DNA of 64,000 nucleotides from contig OZ026847.1 of the NCBI GenBank assembly GCA_964023205.1, forward strand, positions 4,958,819-5,022,818. The letters run 5' to 3'. Shown one piece after another: positions 1 to 11,540 of this stretch. The position numbers were made by a program, and so were the translations under genes. How positions within the stretch are numbered: position 1 is the stretch's first letter; each line of letters begins with the position of its first letter. The notes beneath the pieces were generated by a model. That model was not told the origin of the DNA, did not search any database, and was given only the letters and a program-made list of their open reading frames with translations. The stretch is from Lutraria lutraria. Its lineage: Eukaryota > Mollusca > Bivalvia > Venerida > Mactridae.

Positions 1-1004
1 ATTAAAACATTGTGTTTATTTATTTTGAAATTTATGTTTTTGCTTTTAAAATAAGAGTTTATTTGGTTCCAGACGATTTGTACATGGTGACATTAATAGA
101 TGTTCTTTTGTTTCAACGTAGCTGTTGCAAAATACACGTAGGATTGAATTAACTAATATACATTTAAGGAGATTTTTTGGTTGCAATAGTTCTAGTGATA
201 TTTTATATTGGAAGTTTCTTAAGGTGACGTTGGATATAGATATTATCAATTTTTGAGTTTATTTTAAATTTTGGAATTCTTCCATAAAATCATTTTGAAT
301 GGTTGTATTTTGGTATTGTTTAACGACTGTACGCTGTTAATTATTTTTGCATGTGGTTTTGGTAGGACAGTAAGAGGGTATATGAGGTTAGGGAAGCTAA
401 TGTTTTAATTACTGTTATTTTACACATTAATGGTTATTTACGGTATCGCCATTGTTTTAAACAATTTTCAAACTCCTTAATCCTTTTCTCTATGTTTAAA
501 ATTGAATTTGTTCATTTATTATTTGCAACTGTTATGCCTAAGGTTGGTGCGTGGTCTGAGGTCCATTGAATTTTTTTATGTTCACAATATGTTATGGAAA
601 TGTTTGTTAGAGACCCCATTCTTAGAACTTTTGATATGGATATGTTGAGGTTTAGGCCTAACATATCTCCAAAATTATCTAAAATATTAGTTAGCGCTTC
701 GAATGATTTTCTTGAAATATCAATTGTAAAGGTTCCATCATCTGCGAAATATGTTTGATAATATTTCTAAACAGATGATAAAAATAGAGGTTGACAACGG
801 ACAGCCTTGCCTGACACCTCTTAAATGGTTGGGACAGGTGGTTATTGTTGATAATAATGCTACAGAAGAAAAGTTTGATCCACTTAGTTAGACATGTTCC
901 AAAATTAAATCTTTCAAAATTTGATTATAAAGAAGTGACTAAGACTGTCAAAAGCCTTTTCGAGATCTCTAAGAAATACCAAACCAGGTTTAATTTTTAG
1001 ATTG
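1..1004 (-). mobile_element. LINE (L1/Tx1-like) reverse transcriptase and C-terminal fragment, left arm
   Basis: Read on the minus strand this is the 3' half of a non-LTR retrotransposon ORF2. It covers the end of the reverse transcriptase, including a YFADD catalytic box near 735-755, and the C-terminal region ending near 46 with a cysteine/histidine stretch of the form FC...ET..HL. It is the reverse complement of about 58.6-59.9 kb, in the same order. Many stops and frameshifts make it dead. At about 1,004 it joins abruptly to a truncated MITE; relative to the right arm about 1.57 kb is missing here. The FADD box is intact in this copy but reads FADH in the right arm. The L1/Tx1 assignment comes from motif recognition, not a search. 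Confidence 0.8.
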
Positions 1005-1132
1005 GATACGATAGTGGTTTTGGAAACAGTTGTCTTGCTATGAAGTATGCACGGGAGGAAAACACACCGGATTCCTCTGTTATAAAACAAACAGAAACTA
1101 TTAGGACCGATAAATTTATATTCTTATGGGAC
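1005..1132 (-). mobile_element. Truncated TTAA-type MITE (family C), left arm
   Basis: This is the reverse complement of one end of the element at 56,911-57,286. The intact end sits at the TTAA at 1,133-1,136 and begins with the terminal sequence AGTCCCAT when read inward. The other end is missing because of a deletion junction with the LINE at about 1,004. It occupies the same position in the LINE endonuclease as the right-arm copy, so the insertion predates the inverted duplication. Confidence 0.75.
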
Positions 1133-1136
1133 TTTA

Positions 1137-1340
1137 AAGTGACCACCGATGATAAAATCTCTTCCGTTATTTTTAAGTAAGAATGACTCTAATTTATCAA
1201 ATGTAATTATGTCGTCATTATTTGGACCTTATACATTAACCATTGTGATATATTTGTCATTTATTTTAATATCAACTGCAATGAGTCACCCAATCACAAT
1301 TTATCTTTTGTTATTGAAATCCAATTATATGAGAAAAATA
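1137..1340 (-). mobile_element. LINE endonuclease N-terminal fragment, left arm
   Basis: On the minus strand this matches 56,730-56,907. There the translation contains a VNVYCPNN-type motif and then FIIGGHF, typical of L1-type apurinic endonuclease domains. It is bounded by the satellite array on one side and the MITE insertion on the other, and no frame is continuously open. Confidence 0.6.
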
Positions 1341-2190
1341 ACATTTAGAGAGTAATACTATGAAGAAACTATTTCCAATGACATGAAAAAAAACACTCAG
1401 AGAGTTATACTATGAAGTACCTATTTCCAATGACATAAAGAAAAACATTCAATGAGTAATACTATGAAGAAACTATTTCCAATGACATAAAGGCAATTAG
1501 AGAGTAATACTATGAAGAAACTATTTCCAATGACATGAAAGCAAATAGAGAGTAATACTATGAAGAAACTATGTCCAATGACATGGAAATGAAAACATTC
1601 AGAGTAATACTATTAAGAAACTATTTCCAACGGCATTAAAAACAATAGAGAGTAATACTATGAAGTAACTTTTTCCAATGACATGAAAAAAAACATGCAG
1701 AGAGTAATACTATGAATAAAACTATTTCCAATGACATAAACAAAAATTAGAGACTAATTCTTTGAAGAAACTATTTCCAATGACATTAAAACAATTAGAG
1801 AGTAATACTATGAGGAAAATATTTCCAATGACATGAAAAATAACATTCAGAGAGTAATACTATGAAGAAACTATTTCCAATGACATGAAAAATAACATTC
1901 AGAGAGTAATACAACGAAGAAACTTTTCCAATGACATGAAAAAAAAACATTCATATAGTAGTACTATGAAGACACTATTTCCAATGACATGAAATCATTC
2001 AGAGAGTAATACTAGTATGAAGAAATTATTTCCATTGACAAGGAAATAAAAACATTCAGAGAGTAATACTATTAAGAAACTATTTCCAACGACATTAAAA
2101 AATTGAGAGTAATATTATGAAAAAACTATTTCCAATGACATGAAAAAAAACATTTAGAGAGTAATACTATGAAGAAAATATTCCTAGCAA
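1341..2190. repeat. 48-bp satellite array, left arm (about 18 units)
   Basis: A tandem repeat with a unit of about 48 bp. Each unit contains AGAGAGTAATACTATGAAGA followed by AACTATTTCCAATGACATG and an A-rich spacer of variable length. Units differ by point changes and small indels. The same satellite lies in reverse complement at about 55,480-56,725 with about 26 units. In both arms it abuts the same LINE endonuclease fragment. Confidence 0.9.
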
Positions 2191-3345
2191 AAAGGAAATA
2201 AAGTGTTTTGAAAAATTGTATTCAGTAAAGATGTAAACAGTAAAATGCTCTAAGTACCATAAACTAAAAAGACAGGATGTATATTGTAACAAATATATAA
2301 GAATATTTCTGCTCAATATAATTATAGAAACAGTAAAACGACATTACCTTATACCAAACAAAAATAACAAATAACAATAAAAAACAACAACAGCGACAAC
2401 AAGATAGAAAACTGCATGTATATGTACTTATAGTAACGTAGATGACCTTCATTGACTTTATGTCAGTATAAGATAACTCCATACAGGTAGGACTATTTTG
2501 TGATGATAATTGTCGCAAATGTCATGTGCTCAGTAAAAGAAAAAGGCTCTTAATACCCTATTGTATAAAGGAAAGTATGTATATCATAACGAATATACAA
2601 AAATAGAGACAGTGATAAAAGCCCATTCCATGTACTTTAAAAATCGAACAAACGAACAAAGAATAACTACATGTATATGTATTTGTAATATCTATATAGT
2701 TACTTAAAAAACAGTGAAATGCCCTTACATAATATTATCATACACTAAAAGGAGAAAAATGCATATTTTAACGAATATACAAAATTATTCGTACTCAGTA
2801 TGAATATAGAAACAGTAAAAAGGACAATGCCATATAACAAAGAAAACAAAGAACAAAATCAAAGGCTACATGTGCATGTACGTACATGTACTTCTATAGA
2901 CATGTACTTATAAAATAAAACACACATACACACACAGACACAAACAGGTGTCTATAATCACAATACGAAGTGTATACTAGTAAGTGTATCTTTCATTGAC
3001 TTTCAAGTCTCTGTCTGAACAACATATTCCGTATAATTGTGGGTTCATATTATGATGACAATAATTGTCGCAAGTGTCATGTACGCGGCAAAAATGAACA
3101 AGAATGTTGTCCCGACGTCTTTCGGCGGGGGATAAATGGAATCAAGGTATTTTGACAAATATACAGACTTATTTGTATTTCGTATGAATGTAGGAACAGA
3201 AAAATGCCCTTAAAACTATATACTAAAAAAGACAAGGGTGTATTTAATTTCAAGTATATACAATTATTCGTACTCAGCAGTAATAATGCAAAATGCTCAA
3301 TACCATGTACTACTACTAAAAAACCACAAGAAATTACAAAACTAC
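2191..3345. repeat. Distal part of the left inverted-duplication arm, non-coding
   Basis: This AT-rich stretch is the reverse complement of about 54,583-55,460. It includes the recognisable segment around 3,061-3,140 (TTTCGGCGGGGGATAA) that reappears inverted at about 54,795-54,880. Similarity stops near 3,345 on this side and 54,583 on the other. It contains low-complexity A-rich runs and a short CA-rich tract near 2,920. I see no gene in it. Confidence 0.75.
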
Positions 3346-3480
3346 GTACTGTCCAGTTAGGATAATGTGATAGTGACGTTTCATTTTATGTATACACAAA
3401 AGTTTACATCCATTGTCTGAACAGGTAAAATGGGTTTATAAGAAACAAATACAGTATTATAGTTTAGTAATGATATTGTA

Positions 3481-3600
3481 GATGTCTGGTTGACGTAGTT
3501 GGATGTCTGGTTGACGTAGTTGGTAAAGCCTTCAGAATTGATCAGGGGCTAAAATTTTATCGCGAGTTCGAACCTCACCGGTTGTCTCTTTTTTTCGTTT
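3481..3600 (+). repeat. tRNA-derived SINE head with a tandemly doubled 21-bp start
   Basis: A RNA polymerase III-like box A (GTAGTTGGTAAAGC at about 3,516) is followed at normal spacing by a box B (GAGTTCGAACCTC at 3,564-3,576). A T-rich tail follows from 3,588. The 21 bp at 3,481-3,501 are repeated exactly at 3,502-3,522, doubling the start of the head. The acceptor stem does not pair well, so this is a SINE or tRNA relic rather than a functional tRNA gene. Confidence 0.55.
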
Positions 3601-4025
3601 TCTTTTTCAACTTTTTGCAAATGAATTGTAGTTTCGTTATAATATTTTAGTAGTAAATTGTAAAAAAAAGAATGCATAATATATAATTGTCCTGTGTAAC
3701 TCGAAGTGTGTAGTGCAAAAGTACATGAAGTATTAGTACCGCGCAAAGGTATTTCGTGCAAACTTATCTGAATGCCAACTAGCTAAATATGACTGAAAAT
3801 AGGTGGACTTTTAATGGCGAACCAATCGTAATTACCAGAATTACAACGAAATATCTAAGACTATTCTTCATCATGTTTATTACATGTAAAAAGATATTCA
3901 AAAAAAATATGCCAAACGATAAAAATGATGATAATAATATAAACACTAGATATAGTGTATTCCTTACAAAAAAATGACGATTTTTAAAAAAAAGATATAT
4001 AGCAATAGAAAATAATTTGCGAAAA
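3601..4025. other. Non-coding AT-rich stretch
   Basis: I see only AT-rich sequence between two SINE-like heads. There is no coding frame, tandem repeat or terminal repeat that I can support. Confidence 0.5.
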
Positions 4026-4112
4026 AGTACCAAGTCGCGGTCTCACACAGTTCTTTTAACATCAATAGATTATCGTCAGACATCATCGTTACCAACTGCG
4101 CTACGCCGACAG
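4026..4112 (-). repeat. tRNA-like SINE head
   Basis: On the minus strand the sequence has a good box A (TAGCGCAGTTGGTAACG, about 4,105-4,089) and a degenerate box B (GTGTGAGACCGCG) about 50 bases on. A tRNA-derived SINE fragment is the likeliest reading. It lies just left of the Tigger-type MITE. Confidence 0.5.
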
Positions 4113-4158
4113 TTGATGGATTTATTGAAGTTTGTAAATCATGCAGTCAGCCTATATA

Positions 4159-5070
4159 CAGTTGAATCTCGTTATGTCAAACTCGCTTATATCAAAATTT
4201 CGGTTATGTCAAACTGTTTCGTTGGGTCCCGATTTTTTTGCTGTTTCTCTATATGAAATTAATTCGCTTACCTCCAATTCACTTATCTCAAAATTTCGTT
4301 TACGTCAAACTAAAGTTTTGTCCCCTTGACTCTAATTAGCATGTAGTTTGAGTTGTTTATCTCAAAGTTGGAGCAGATCAGCGAACACAATGGACGGTTT
4401 CACACCTATCATGACATTTTGCTAATTGACAAATTTTAAGGCTCAGGGAGATTTATAATCGTGTGACAAACAGAGAGCACACGTGTAGTGTAGCATGATA
4501 ATCATACCTGTTATTTGACTTAACTAAAATTATGGTAGGTAAGGTAAACAAATACGCACCACGTATAACTTCGGCTGCGGTGAGTATCCGAATACTAGGA
4601 TACTCGTAGGTTTAACTTGAAAATTGAGTACGATTACTTGCCACCTTATAACAGTGTCGGGTTCCAATCTTAGTAAAATGATCTTAGCTTGATAAAAATA
4701 ATTAATTCCGAAAGCGTGATCGAAGTTGCAACGAACGGATTCATCTTACATCATGTACGGAATGCGTACACATCCGAAAATATGTAAAGGTAGACGCTCT
4801 GTTTTTTTCGAATTCTTACAGTTCGTAAATAAGTATTTTGTGTTGGGACATTAATTGTTGATATTAATTATAATGAATAGATACATAATTATTTTGTTTC
4901 TTCTCTACGTTTGTACATGTTTTATTCAAGCGAATCGTAATCATACATGCATTTAAATTTTAAATAAAGGCTACCCTACGTGCATGTACATAAATACATA
5001 AAATATATATAATTATACAGTATTTGTTTATCTCAAATTTCGGTTATCTCAAACTAACGAGATCCAACTG
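4159..5070. mobile_element. Non-autonomous pogo/Tigger-type element
   Basis: The left end begins CAGTTGAATCTCGTTATGTC and the right end, reverse-complemented, begins CAGTTGGATCTCGTTAG. Both continue with repeated TATCTCAAA / TATGTCAAAC motifs, as in pogo/Tigger-class mariner-superfamily termini. A TA dinucleotide flanks each side (4,157-4,158 and 5,071-5,072), the expected target duplication. The 912-bp interior has no transposase ORF. Internal subterminal repeats at 4,190-4,320 repeat the TIR motif. Confidence 0.75.
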
Positions 5071-6259
5071 TATATATAATAATCAATTACATCACAGATC
5101 TGGCAGGTTTGTTACGAAAATCATGATATTGCTGTTGTAGGATGTGAATTCCTTGTACTTTTCACTATATAGTAGATTCGAAATTATTTGAATAATATGT
5201 GTACGAGGGATGTCTCGTACATTTCATAGACATTTAGAAAACTTTGTTACTACGTAAATCCGTCGATTAATTAGCATTGACTAGGTATTATTGATAGAGT
5301 ACTGAATGTTTAATATGTGTGTTTATATGTTATTGATTTTTTATACATCTCGACCTATATATTTTTATGTTATATATTTTAGGCCGGGGGCCTTTATTTA
5401 CATGGTTGAATAGGCTTGAACGATTTCATGGTAAACGTATTGAGCTGAGTTCATTTTCGTCTGTGAATGTATCGCTGCATATCAGTATAGGATTTAAAAT
5501 GTTATACGATCGAACTTCCCTATTCCGAACACTTCTGTCAGACCATATTAGTTCGGATTTGGACGTTCTACTATAAACTCTTTTTACCTCGTCTTCATAA
5601 TCCGATTTTATAAGGTTAGTCGATTATAGCTAGCATCGTTTTACATTCTGCTACATCTGATAAATAACAGTTTCTGTTTATTTATAGTGAATTACAAGTG
5701 GACCAATTGTGCAATATTTTATGCATTTGTCTAGGGCGTGTTGGTTAAAAATGTCACTTAAAAGATCACCCTTCATAATTTGGGATCGACTGATATTTTG
5801 AGGTGACAAGGCATAGTGTTAGGATCCAATGGATGGAGCTATCTACAATAGTAGGTCTACCGTTGGATACCTCAGATAATCCAGGTTGATAAAGCTACCG
5901 TTGGATACCTCAGATAAGTCAGGTTAATAAAGCTACCGTTGATACCTCAGATAATCCAGGTTAATAAAGTGGCTCCCCATTCAGATCATTGGTTTGTTCA
6001 CTATTGTTAAAAATAAAAAATGATTTACACAAACGCTAACGCTATATACCATGATGCAATACGTACATACAGACTCACGGACCATCGGACAAATACTGTA
6101 AGCACAAAACTGTTTCATGCTAACTATATGAATAAAGCAACCTGATTAAGGATGAATGCACTTCGTTCTTCCATTGTTGTCAAGAAGAATTTTACAGTTA
6201 AGTGAACCTACCCCGTTAGATTGCTATTATTTACATGTTTTATCACTTTTGGATTACAG
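5071..6259. other. Non-coding region upstream of sulfotransferase pseudogene 1
   Basis: No exon was found here. In the mirrored right arm the exon-1 counterpart (53.1-53.3 kb) lies about 1.3 kb from the arm boundary, but I could not find the matching MSK...GG exon anywhere between 3.3 and 6.2 kb. The only structured feature is the short tandem repeat at 5,858-5,970. Confidence 0.5.
5858..5970. repeat. Short tandem repeat, three 37-38-bp units
   Basis: Three consecutive units share CTACCGTTGGATACCTCAGA followed by TAATCCAGGTTAATAAAG with one or two changes. No open frame runs through it. Confidence 0.8.
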
Positions 6260-6480
6260 GACACCCCAAATATCTTGGAAAACTAAAAGAGTCCATGTTG
6301 GATGGAAAACAAAAAAGACTTTACGTTGTCTACCATATTTTTATCTCATTGGTAACGCAAAATGTGGGACCACTGATTTCTTTAAACGAAAAAGTATGCA
6401 TTCAGACATTGTTAAAAATAAAGTCCTACTTAATAAAGAAACGGCATATTGGACCCGAAGGCGATTTGGACACGTTCATG
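6260..6480 (+). pseudogene. Pseudo-exon 2 of sulfotransferase copy 1
   Basis: It contains the 5'-PSB loop (KCGTTD), still readable in one frame, but a nonsense codon and a +1 insertion precede it. The donor is GTAGCC instead of the GTAAGT of copy 2. Confidence 0.85.
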
Positions 6481-6801
6481 GTAGCCTAAATGTCTCTAAT
6501 AAATAAAGCTCTTTGTTTGAGCATAATCGCAATTGCGGTAAATTCTATTTCTGAGAATAACAAAGCTCTTTATACGAATCAGAATCACAATACGAGTAGT
6601 TATAAAAAGTTATATCGGATATCATTAGACAGCTTTAACACAACCGGTTAGGCGGTAAAGTTTTCTTTCCGTAGAAATTTGTATTTGCAATTGGACGATA
6701 GCCTCTCAGCCTTGCCATTCATCTCACCTAGCTGCTTATTATCCGCGCATAATCGTAGTAATAAAAGATACACAAAATCCACAATTACATTCCTATTTCA
6801 G

Positions 6802-6917
6802 GTATACATTGAGGACATTGCACTACAAAAAGGACTTTTAACTAGTTCTTAAACATGTTTGATGCTAAAAGTGTACAAGTGATAACAATACTGAAGGATA
6901 TCATTACAAAATCACAG
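6802..6917 (+). pseudogene. Pseudo-exon 3 of sulfotransferase copy 1
   Basis: It aligns with 38,966-39,082 but carries two stops and a 1-base deletion. The last ten or so codons (NNTEGYH-like) are readable only in a shifted frame. Confidence 0.85.
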
Positions 6918-7140
6918 GTTTGTAGTTGATATCTAGCCGTGAAATAAGTCATGAACGGACACTCAGTATATGGTAGGATTTTAGTGAACCACGATATTTT
7001 GGACTATTCTGTTTATGAGTTAATATCATCAAAAATCATATAAGAAAATAAATGCTACTTTTACACCTTTTGTAACAAACTGCCTTCCTTGAGTAGACAT
7101 GGCTGTAGAAACCAATGATATTGGCGGTAATGCTATTTAA

Positions 7141-7532
7141 AGTCCCATTAGCTTATAAATCTATCAGTCGTAATAGTTCCTGTCGTCCAATAACCAAGGA
7201 ATCGGGTGTGTTTTCCTCCAGTGCATACTTTATAGCACGAAAAAATGTTTCCGATACCACTTTCATATTTTTTTCACTATCATTGAAAACAAATACTATT
7301 TATAGAACAACTGTGTTTTCCCGCAGTCATATTATGCACACGGCATGAAGTGACGTCTATATAAACGCTCTCTCTATATATATATTTCAAATTTACAAAA
7401 GCAAAATTCACAGCGAAATGAGTGTTTTTAAAAGAAAATGGACTCGTTCAGTCGGTAAAATATAATTTGGAATAATATAAGCAGTTGTTTACTTTTTGTA
7501 TATATTTTCTATAGCCAAAAGCTAATGTGGCT
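7141..7532. mobile_element. TTAA-type MITE (family C), full-length copy in intron 3 of copy 1
   Basis: It starts AGTCCCATTAGC and ends GCTAATGTGGCT, an inverted pair, with TTAA on both sides (7,137-7,140 and 7,533-7,536). The interior matches the elements at 56,911-57,286 and 36.0-36.26 kb, including GTGTTTTCC and TGACGTC segments. Length is about 392 bp and there is no ORF of note. Confidence 0.8.
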
Positions 7533-7881
7533 TTAAATAAGGGGTGATAGCTGATTCAACTCTCTATTGTGAAGCAATGTCTTAAATTGTCCCTCAATAC
7601 TTTTGACCATCGCATCAAATCTGAAACTGTTGCCTACTACAGGACAGGATCCTTATAAATATCAATAGACTATTAATATTAATAAGGATAATGTCCTATA
7701 GTAGGCAGTTCGTTAGTGTATTATATATGATAAATTATAATTAAAATTATAATTAAAAGAAAAAATGTTCCGAATTCTTTGCTAACTTTATATAAATATA
7801 TGTAGTACATATATCTTATATGAAAAAATAAGATACTACGGTAAGTGCTCATATAAATGTTGCATCGTAATCAAACCGCAG

Positions 7882-8041
7882 GTGTAGGTGATCCAATGGA
7901 TTTTTACGACAGATATCATGATTATTTGATGCCACCAAATCGAAGAGATGCCGAAGAATTACAGTGGACAACAATTCATGCCATTAAACATTTAAATCCG
8001 AATGTTAAATTACTCCTGATGTTACGAGATCCCATCGGAAG
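7882..8041 (+). pseudogene. Intact exon 4 inside pseudogene copy 1
   Basis: All 160 bases are open in the expected phase. The exon encodes GVGDPMDFYDRYHD and ends in RDPIGR, the 3'-phosphate-binding motif region. Copies 2 and 4-type exons have RDPIER, so the Glu after Ile is Gly here. The acceptor is CCGCAG and the donor GTGAAT. Confidence 0.9.
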
Positions 8042-8728
8042 GTGAATTTAACTATGTTAACAATTTCTAACCAGTTATTTTAAAAACACACCATTACATC
8101 TACTCAAAGCTAATCGGCATACACACTATCCCATAGGGTCGTGCAGAGCAAACAAATATGGCACATGTCAACACAAAACATATTTCAATACGAACAGGAC
8201 GAACGCACTATGTGATAAAATTGTTGCATAAAGAACAGTAATACGAAGCAGCAATGTAAATAGGTTTTCACGTCTTTTTATAGCAAACTTCTAGTAAACA
8301 AAATAGACTAAACATTAGTTTTAGTGTTAGTTGAAGAAGGAATGAGTGAAAAATTGTGTAAGGAACTCCATTATAAATTCTTAATGCTACCCATCTTTGA
8401 AATTTCAGATAGGTTGGAGGGGACGTTTTTAATCAAGCCTTAGTAAAAAATATACGGTTGAAAACAGACTTTTTCGTATACACAATTTGATAGGTACTAG
8501 CTAGAGATATTTTAAATATTATTTTAAAAAACCTGGATACCGAAACATATGCATACAAAAAATGACCATGGATGTCCTCGATCTGTAAAAGGAATGTATG
8601 CCTAATTTAGACCTTTTTTAAAAGTCAACATTTCCCGGCTCGGTTGCTTTAGGGAAAACATTCATAGTGTCATTCTTCGTCTTACATAATTTTATGCAAT
8701 TATAAAAAGGCGTACCATCTTTTTTCAG

Positions 8729-8883
8729 ATTATATTCCCATTATTTGTTTTTCAAAGTATGGCAACTCTTCAAGACAATTTCACCAAGACACAATTCAAT
8801 CTATCGGATTATGGATGGACTGTCTAAAAAGGCATTCAGAAAGACACTGTATACATTCAAATGAACTCGAAATCAAATACAAT
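8729..8883 (+). pseudogene. Pseudo-exon 5 of sulfotransferase copy 1
   Basis: After the single extra T near 8,750 the rest of the exon is open in the shifted frame and encodes the expected SRQFHQDTIQSIGLW and KYN ending. A single-base correction would restore it, so a sequencing or polishing error here is possible. Confidence 0.85.
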
Positions 8884-9024
8884 GTAAGCCAGTAAAACCT
8901 CGCTTTGGCCATAAACAAACTTGTCACTAAGAAATAGAACGCTTGATCAATGAAATAGTATTCTGATTTTCTCGCAAGTTGACATGGTTGGTCTCTAACG
9001 TACTGTTCGAAAACTTTTTACTTA

Positions 9025-9224
9025 NNNNNNNNNNNNNNNNNNNNNNNNNNNNNNNNNNNNNNNNNNNNNNNNNNNNNNNNNNNNNNNNNNNNNNNNNNNN
9101 NNNNNNNNNNNNNNNNNNNNNNNNNNNNNNNNNNNNNNNNNNNNNNNNNNNNNNNNNNNNNNNNNNNNNNNNNNNNNNNNNNNNNNNNNNNNNNNNNNNN
9201 NNNNNNNNNNNNNNNNNNNNNNNN
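9025..9224. other. Assembly gap (200 N)
   Basis: Exactly 200 N, a conventional placeholder for a gap of unknown size. It lies where exon 6 and most of exon 7 of copy 1 should be. Confidence 0.98.
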
Positions 9225-9427
9225 CATGTCTTTGCATTTCACAGACAAACATGAATTTCTATTTTGTAAGGGAAGCTAATTGTTTTCTTTTTATAAGTGC
9301 CGTGTATTGTTTAATTCTTTTTTGACGGACTGAACAAGAGTTACTCCCCCTTAAAATTAAGGGGGCGTGTCTACACTCGCTCTGGCGTATCGTCAATTAC
9401 ATGTACAGCGATGTTAACTTTGAATGA

Positions 9428-11540
9428 CTGAAATCACCAAAGTCATATCATTTGTACGTTCATTTCTATTACCTGTTTATAGTTCAAAACTTATTCAGAA
9501 TAAAACATAAAAAGCTAACATAGTTTGATTAGACCAGCACAACAAAGGAATATGATACACATGTTACCAGTATATTAAAATAAAACATTACATTATTAAG
9601 CATTAGCATCATGGTAAACAAATAAATAATGTAACAGCCGTATAACGCCCTTTTTAATTTGATATTTTATGTCCAATGAACAGTAAATCTGAAATAGCGA
9701 CAGCATCAGTAGCAAGCCATCCTCATATAACGATCATATATTATCAGACTTTATTTCAACTTTCTTCAATTGTTCAACTGACAATAAGAACACCCCAGCA
9801 TATGGACGGATTTATTCGATGACTAAGGTAGTCATAACATTGATTTTTAACTGTTTTACTATCGCATTATCAGTGCTTTGATTCTATCTACATTTATTAT
9901 CAGTCAAGAGAGTTACGACTATTATTGATCCTTTATCCCTAACGTAAAATAGTACCTTAAAATCAAATGTAGTAACCTTATGAAAATTGACCGGCCTCGC
10001 TATCAGATAATTCAATAAATGCAAGGAGTGTGTATAAGTCTAAGGGTAATCAATGTTTATTCATTCCAACTTTTTATATAATGATTGGAATTACTATGTT
10101 GCAGAAAAAATGAAAAATGTAACTCGACCCTTAAGATTCAGTCAAGACTTTTGCCTTTTACCAAAAGTAACAATTTGATATTACATCATCAAAATAAAAA
10201 CTAAAGCAGGGCATAACGTGAAATTGTCACAAAATTAACTGCTATGTGTGTATAATGTCTACACCTAATTTTAAATCTTTAACCGACCGGTTTTGAAAGA
10301 TGTGTGTCCGAAATCGATAGTTGTTTGATTTTCATTGTTTTCATGATCAACCATGTATAAATTCCTATAAACTGAACAAAATATTTTGGAATATATTTTT
10401 CTCCATATCACTGTATATATTCATGTTCTTAATACGAAACATTACCTAAAAATAAAAAAGTATGGTCCCAGTTGGTTTTGAACCCATGACCCTCGGGAAT
10501 ATGTCAATATTTCAGTAAAATTATGTATAATATTAATCCAGTATTTGCAGAAACAGAACAAAACTGAGTTATCTAAACGTATTTATTAATGTCAAAGTGA
10601 AAATAATACTTAAATAATGTTGTTAAGTCTCTGACAGAGCGCGCAGGCTCAATGCCAAGGCGGCACGAGAGCTTCTTTATATCCCCATGCATTTATACAC
10701 GCACCTTCATTATTTATCCAAGTTGCATACATGTCGGGTGATATTATGCATTAGATTTTTTTTATTTATTTGAAAATAAATTTGATTGGTAAAAAAGTAA
10801 CTAGATGAATTAAGGGTCACATATGTTACAAATAAATTAATTGGTACTTTAATGGAAGTTGTTGTTGTAAAGTCATTTCGTCTAAAGGGTCATAGATTGA
10901 ATGACTCTGGTTTGAAATAGATACAATATAATTAGAAAATAAATTGAGGAAAAGGACATCTGTTTGTTTTAGAATTTTCCCATAGACCCAGCAACTCACA
11001 TAACCACTCAGGAACATTCACCTGATCTTGAATGGTATACTTTGTTCACATAATAAGACCATAATGATAATCGGAAATGTCCCACATTTCAAGGAAGGAC
11101 ACTGTTAAGATAGTTAAAACTTGTCTAGCTTTCTCATGTTACAAGGATGTAGAAAAGAGGAAAGGGACGTGGAAAGAGAGGAACGATGCCTACCGTAACT
11201 AAGTTACCATTTTGGTACTAGTATGTGGTTTCCATTAACTACTTTTTCATTACTAGATACTCGTTTACAAGAATTATTCTCAGAATTACAGACTTTAAAA
11301 CGTGTTTATCGTTTGCGATTGTTTCAATGGGCATCAAGTTCCCAATCAAAGAAAAGCAGGTTGTTTCCATCGTTTTAATGGAAAGTACTCCATGAACAAC
11401 AACAACAACAAAATGGCGGCCTGCCTATTATATCCTAGGCACTTTTCTTTAGAGAAACGCCGAGGAGTTCCGAATGGATCGATGTTGAAAATAAATTGAC
11501 GTAAACTGACTGACGTAGACAATGATGTAAAATAAACAAA
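9428..11540. other. 3' flank of copy 1 and non-coding sequence
   Basis: The first few hundred bases are paralogous to the 3' flank of copy 2. For example, the segment around 9,610-9,650 (GTAAACAAATAAATAATGTA) matches 44,230-44,260. A possible degenerate tRNA-like box B (GGGTTCAAAACC, minus strand) lies at about 10,470-10,490. No gene is supported. Confidence 0.5.

Larger units (their letters stand above)
6260..9427 (+). pseudogene. CHST15-like carbohydrate sulfotransferase, decayed copy 1
   Basis: Exons 2-5 and the last codons of exon 7 can be placed by comparison with copy 2: 6,260-6,480, 6,802-6,917, 7,882-8,041, 8,729-8,883, and a tail ending at the stop 9,425-9,427. Exon 2 has an in-frame TAA before the KSPCW motif and a 1-base insertion (221 against 220 bases). 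Exon 3 has a TGA, a TAG and a 1-base deletion (116 against 117). Exon 5 has one extra T in a T run (155 against 154). Exon 4 is fully open and keeps the RDP 3'-phosphate-binding motif. Exon 6 and most of exon 7 are absent or lie in the N gap. No exon 1 was found. Splice-site GT/AG are retained. It is the mirror paralogue of copy 3: its last codons use AGCGATGTTAAC as copy 3 does, not AGTGACGTTAAT as in copies 2 and 4. Confidence 0.85.

Noticed and set aside
6235..6489. 84-codon ORF overlapping pseudo-exon 2
   Set aside because: Wrong frame of the sulfotransferase exon; the true motif KCGTTD is in the neighbouring frame.
9018..9254. ORFs running through N (also 51,780-52,234)
   Set aside because: Open only because the N runs contain no stop codons.
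10465..10495. Possible tRNA gene or SINE (box B on minus strand)
   Set aside because: No box A at the right distance.
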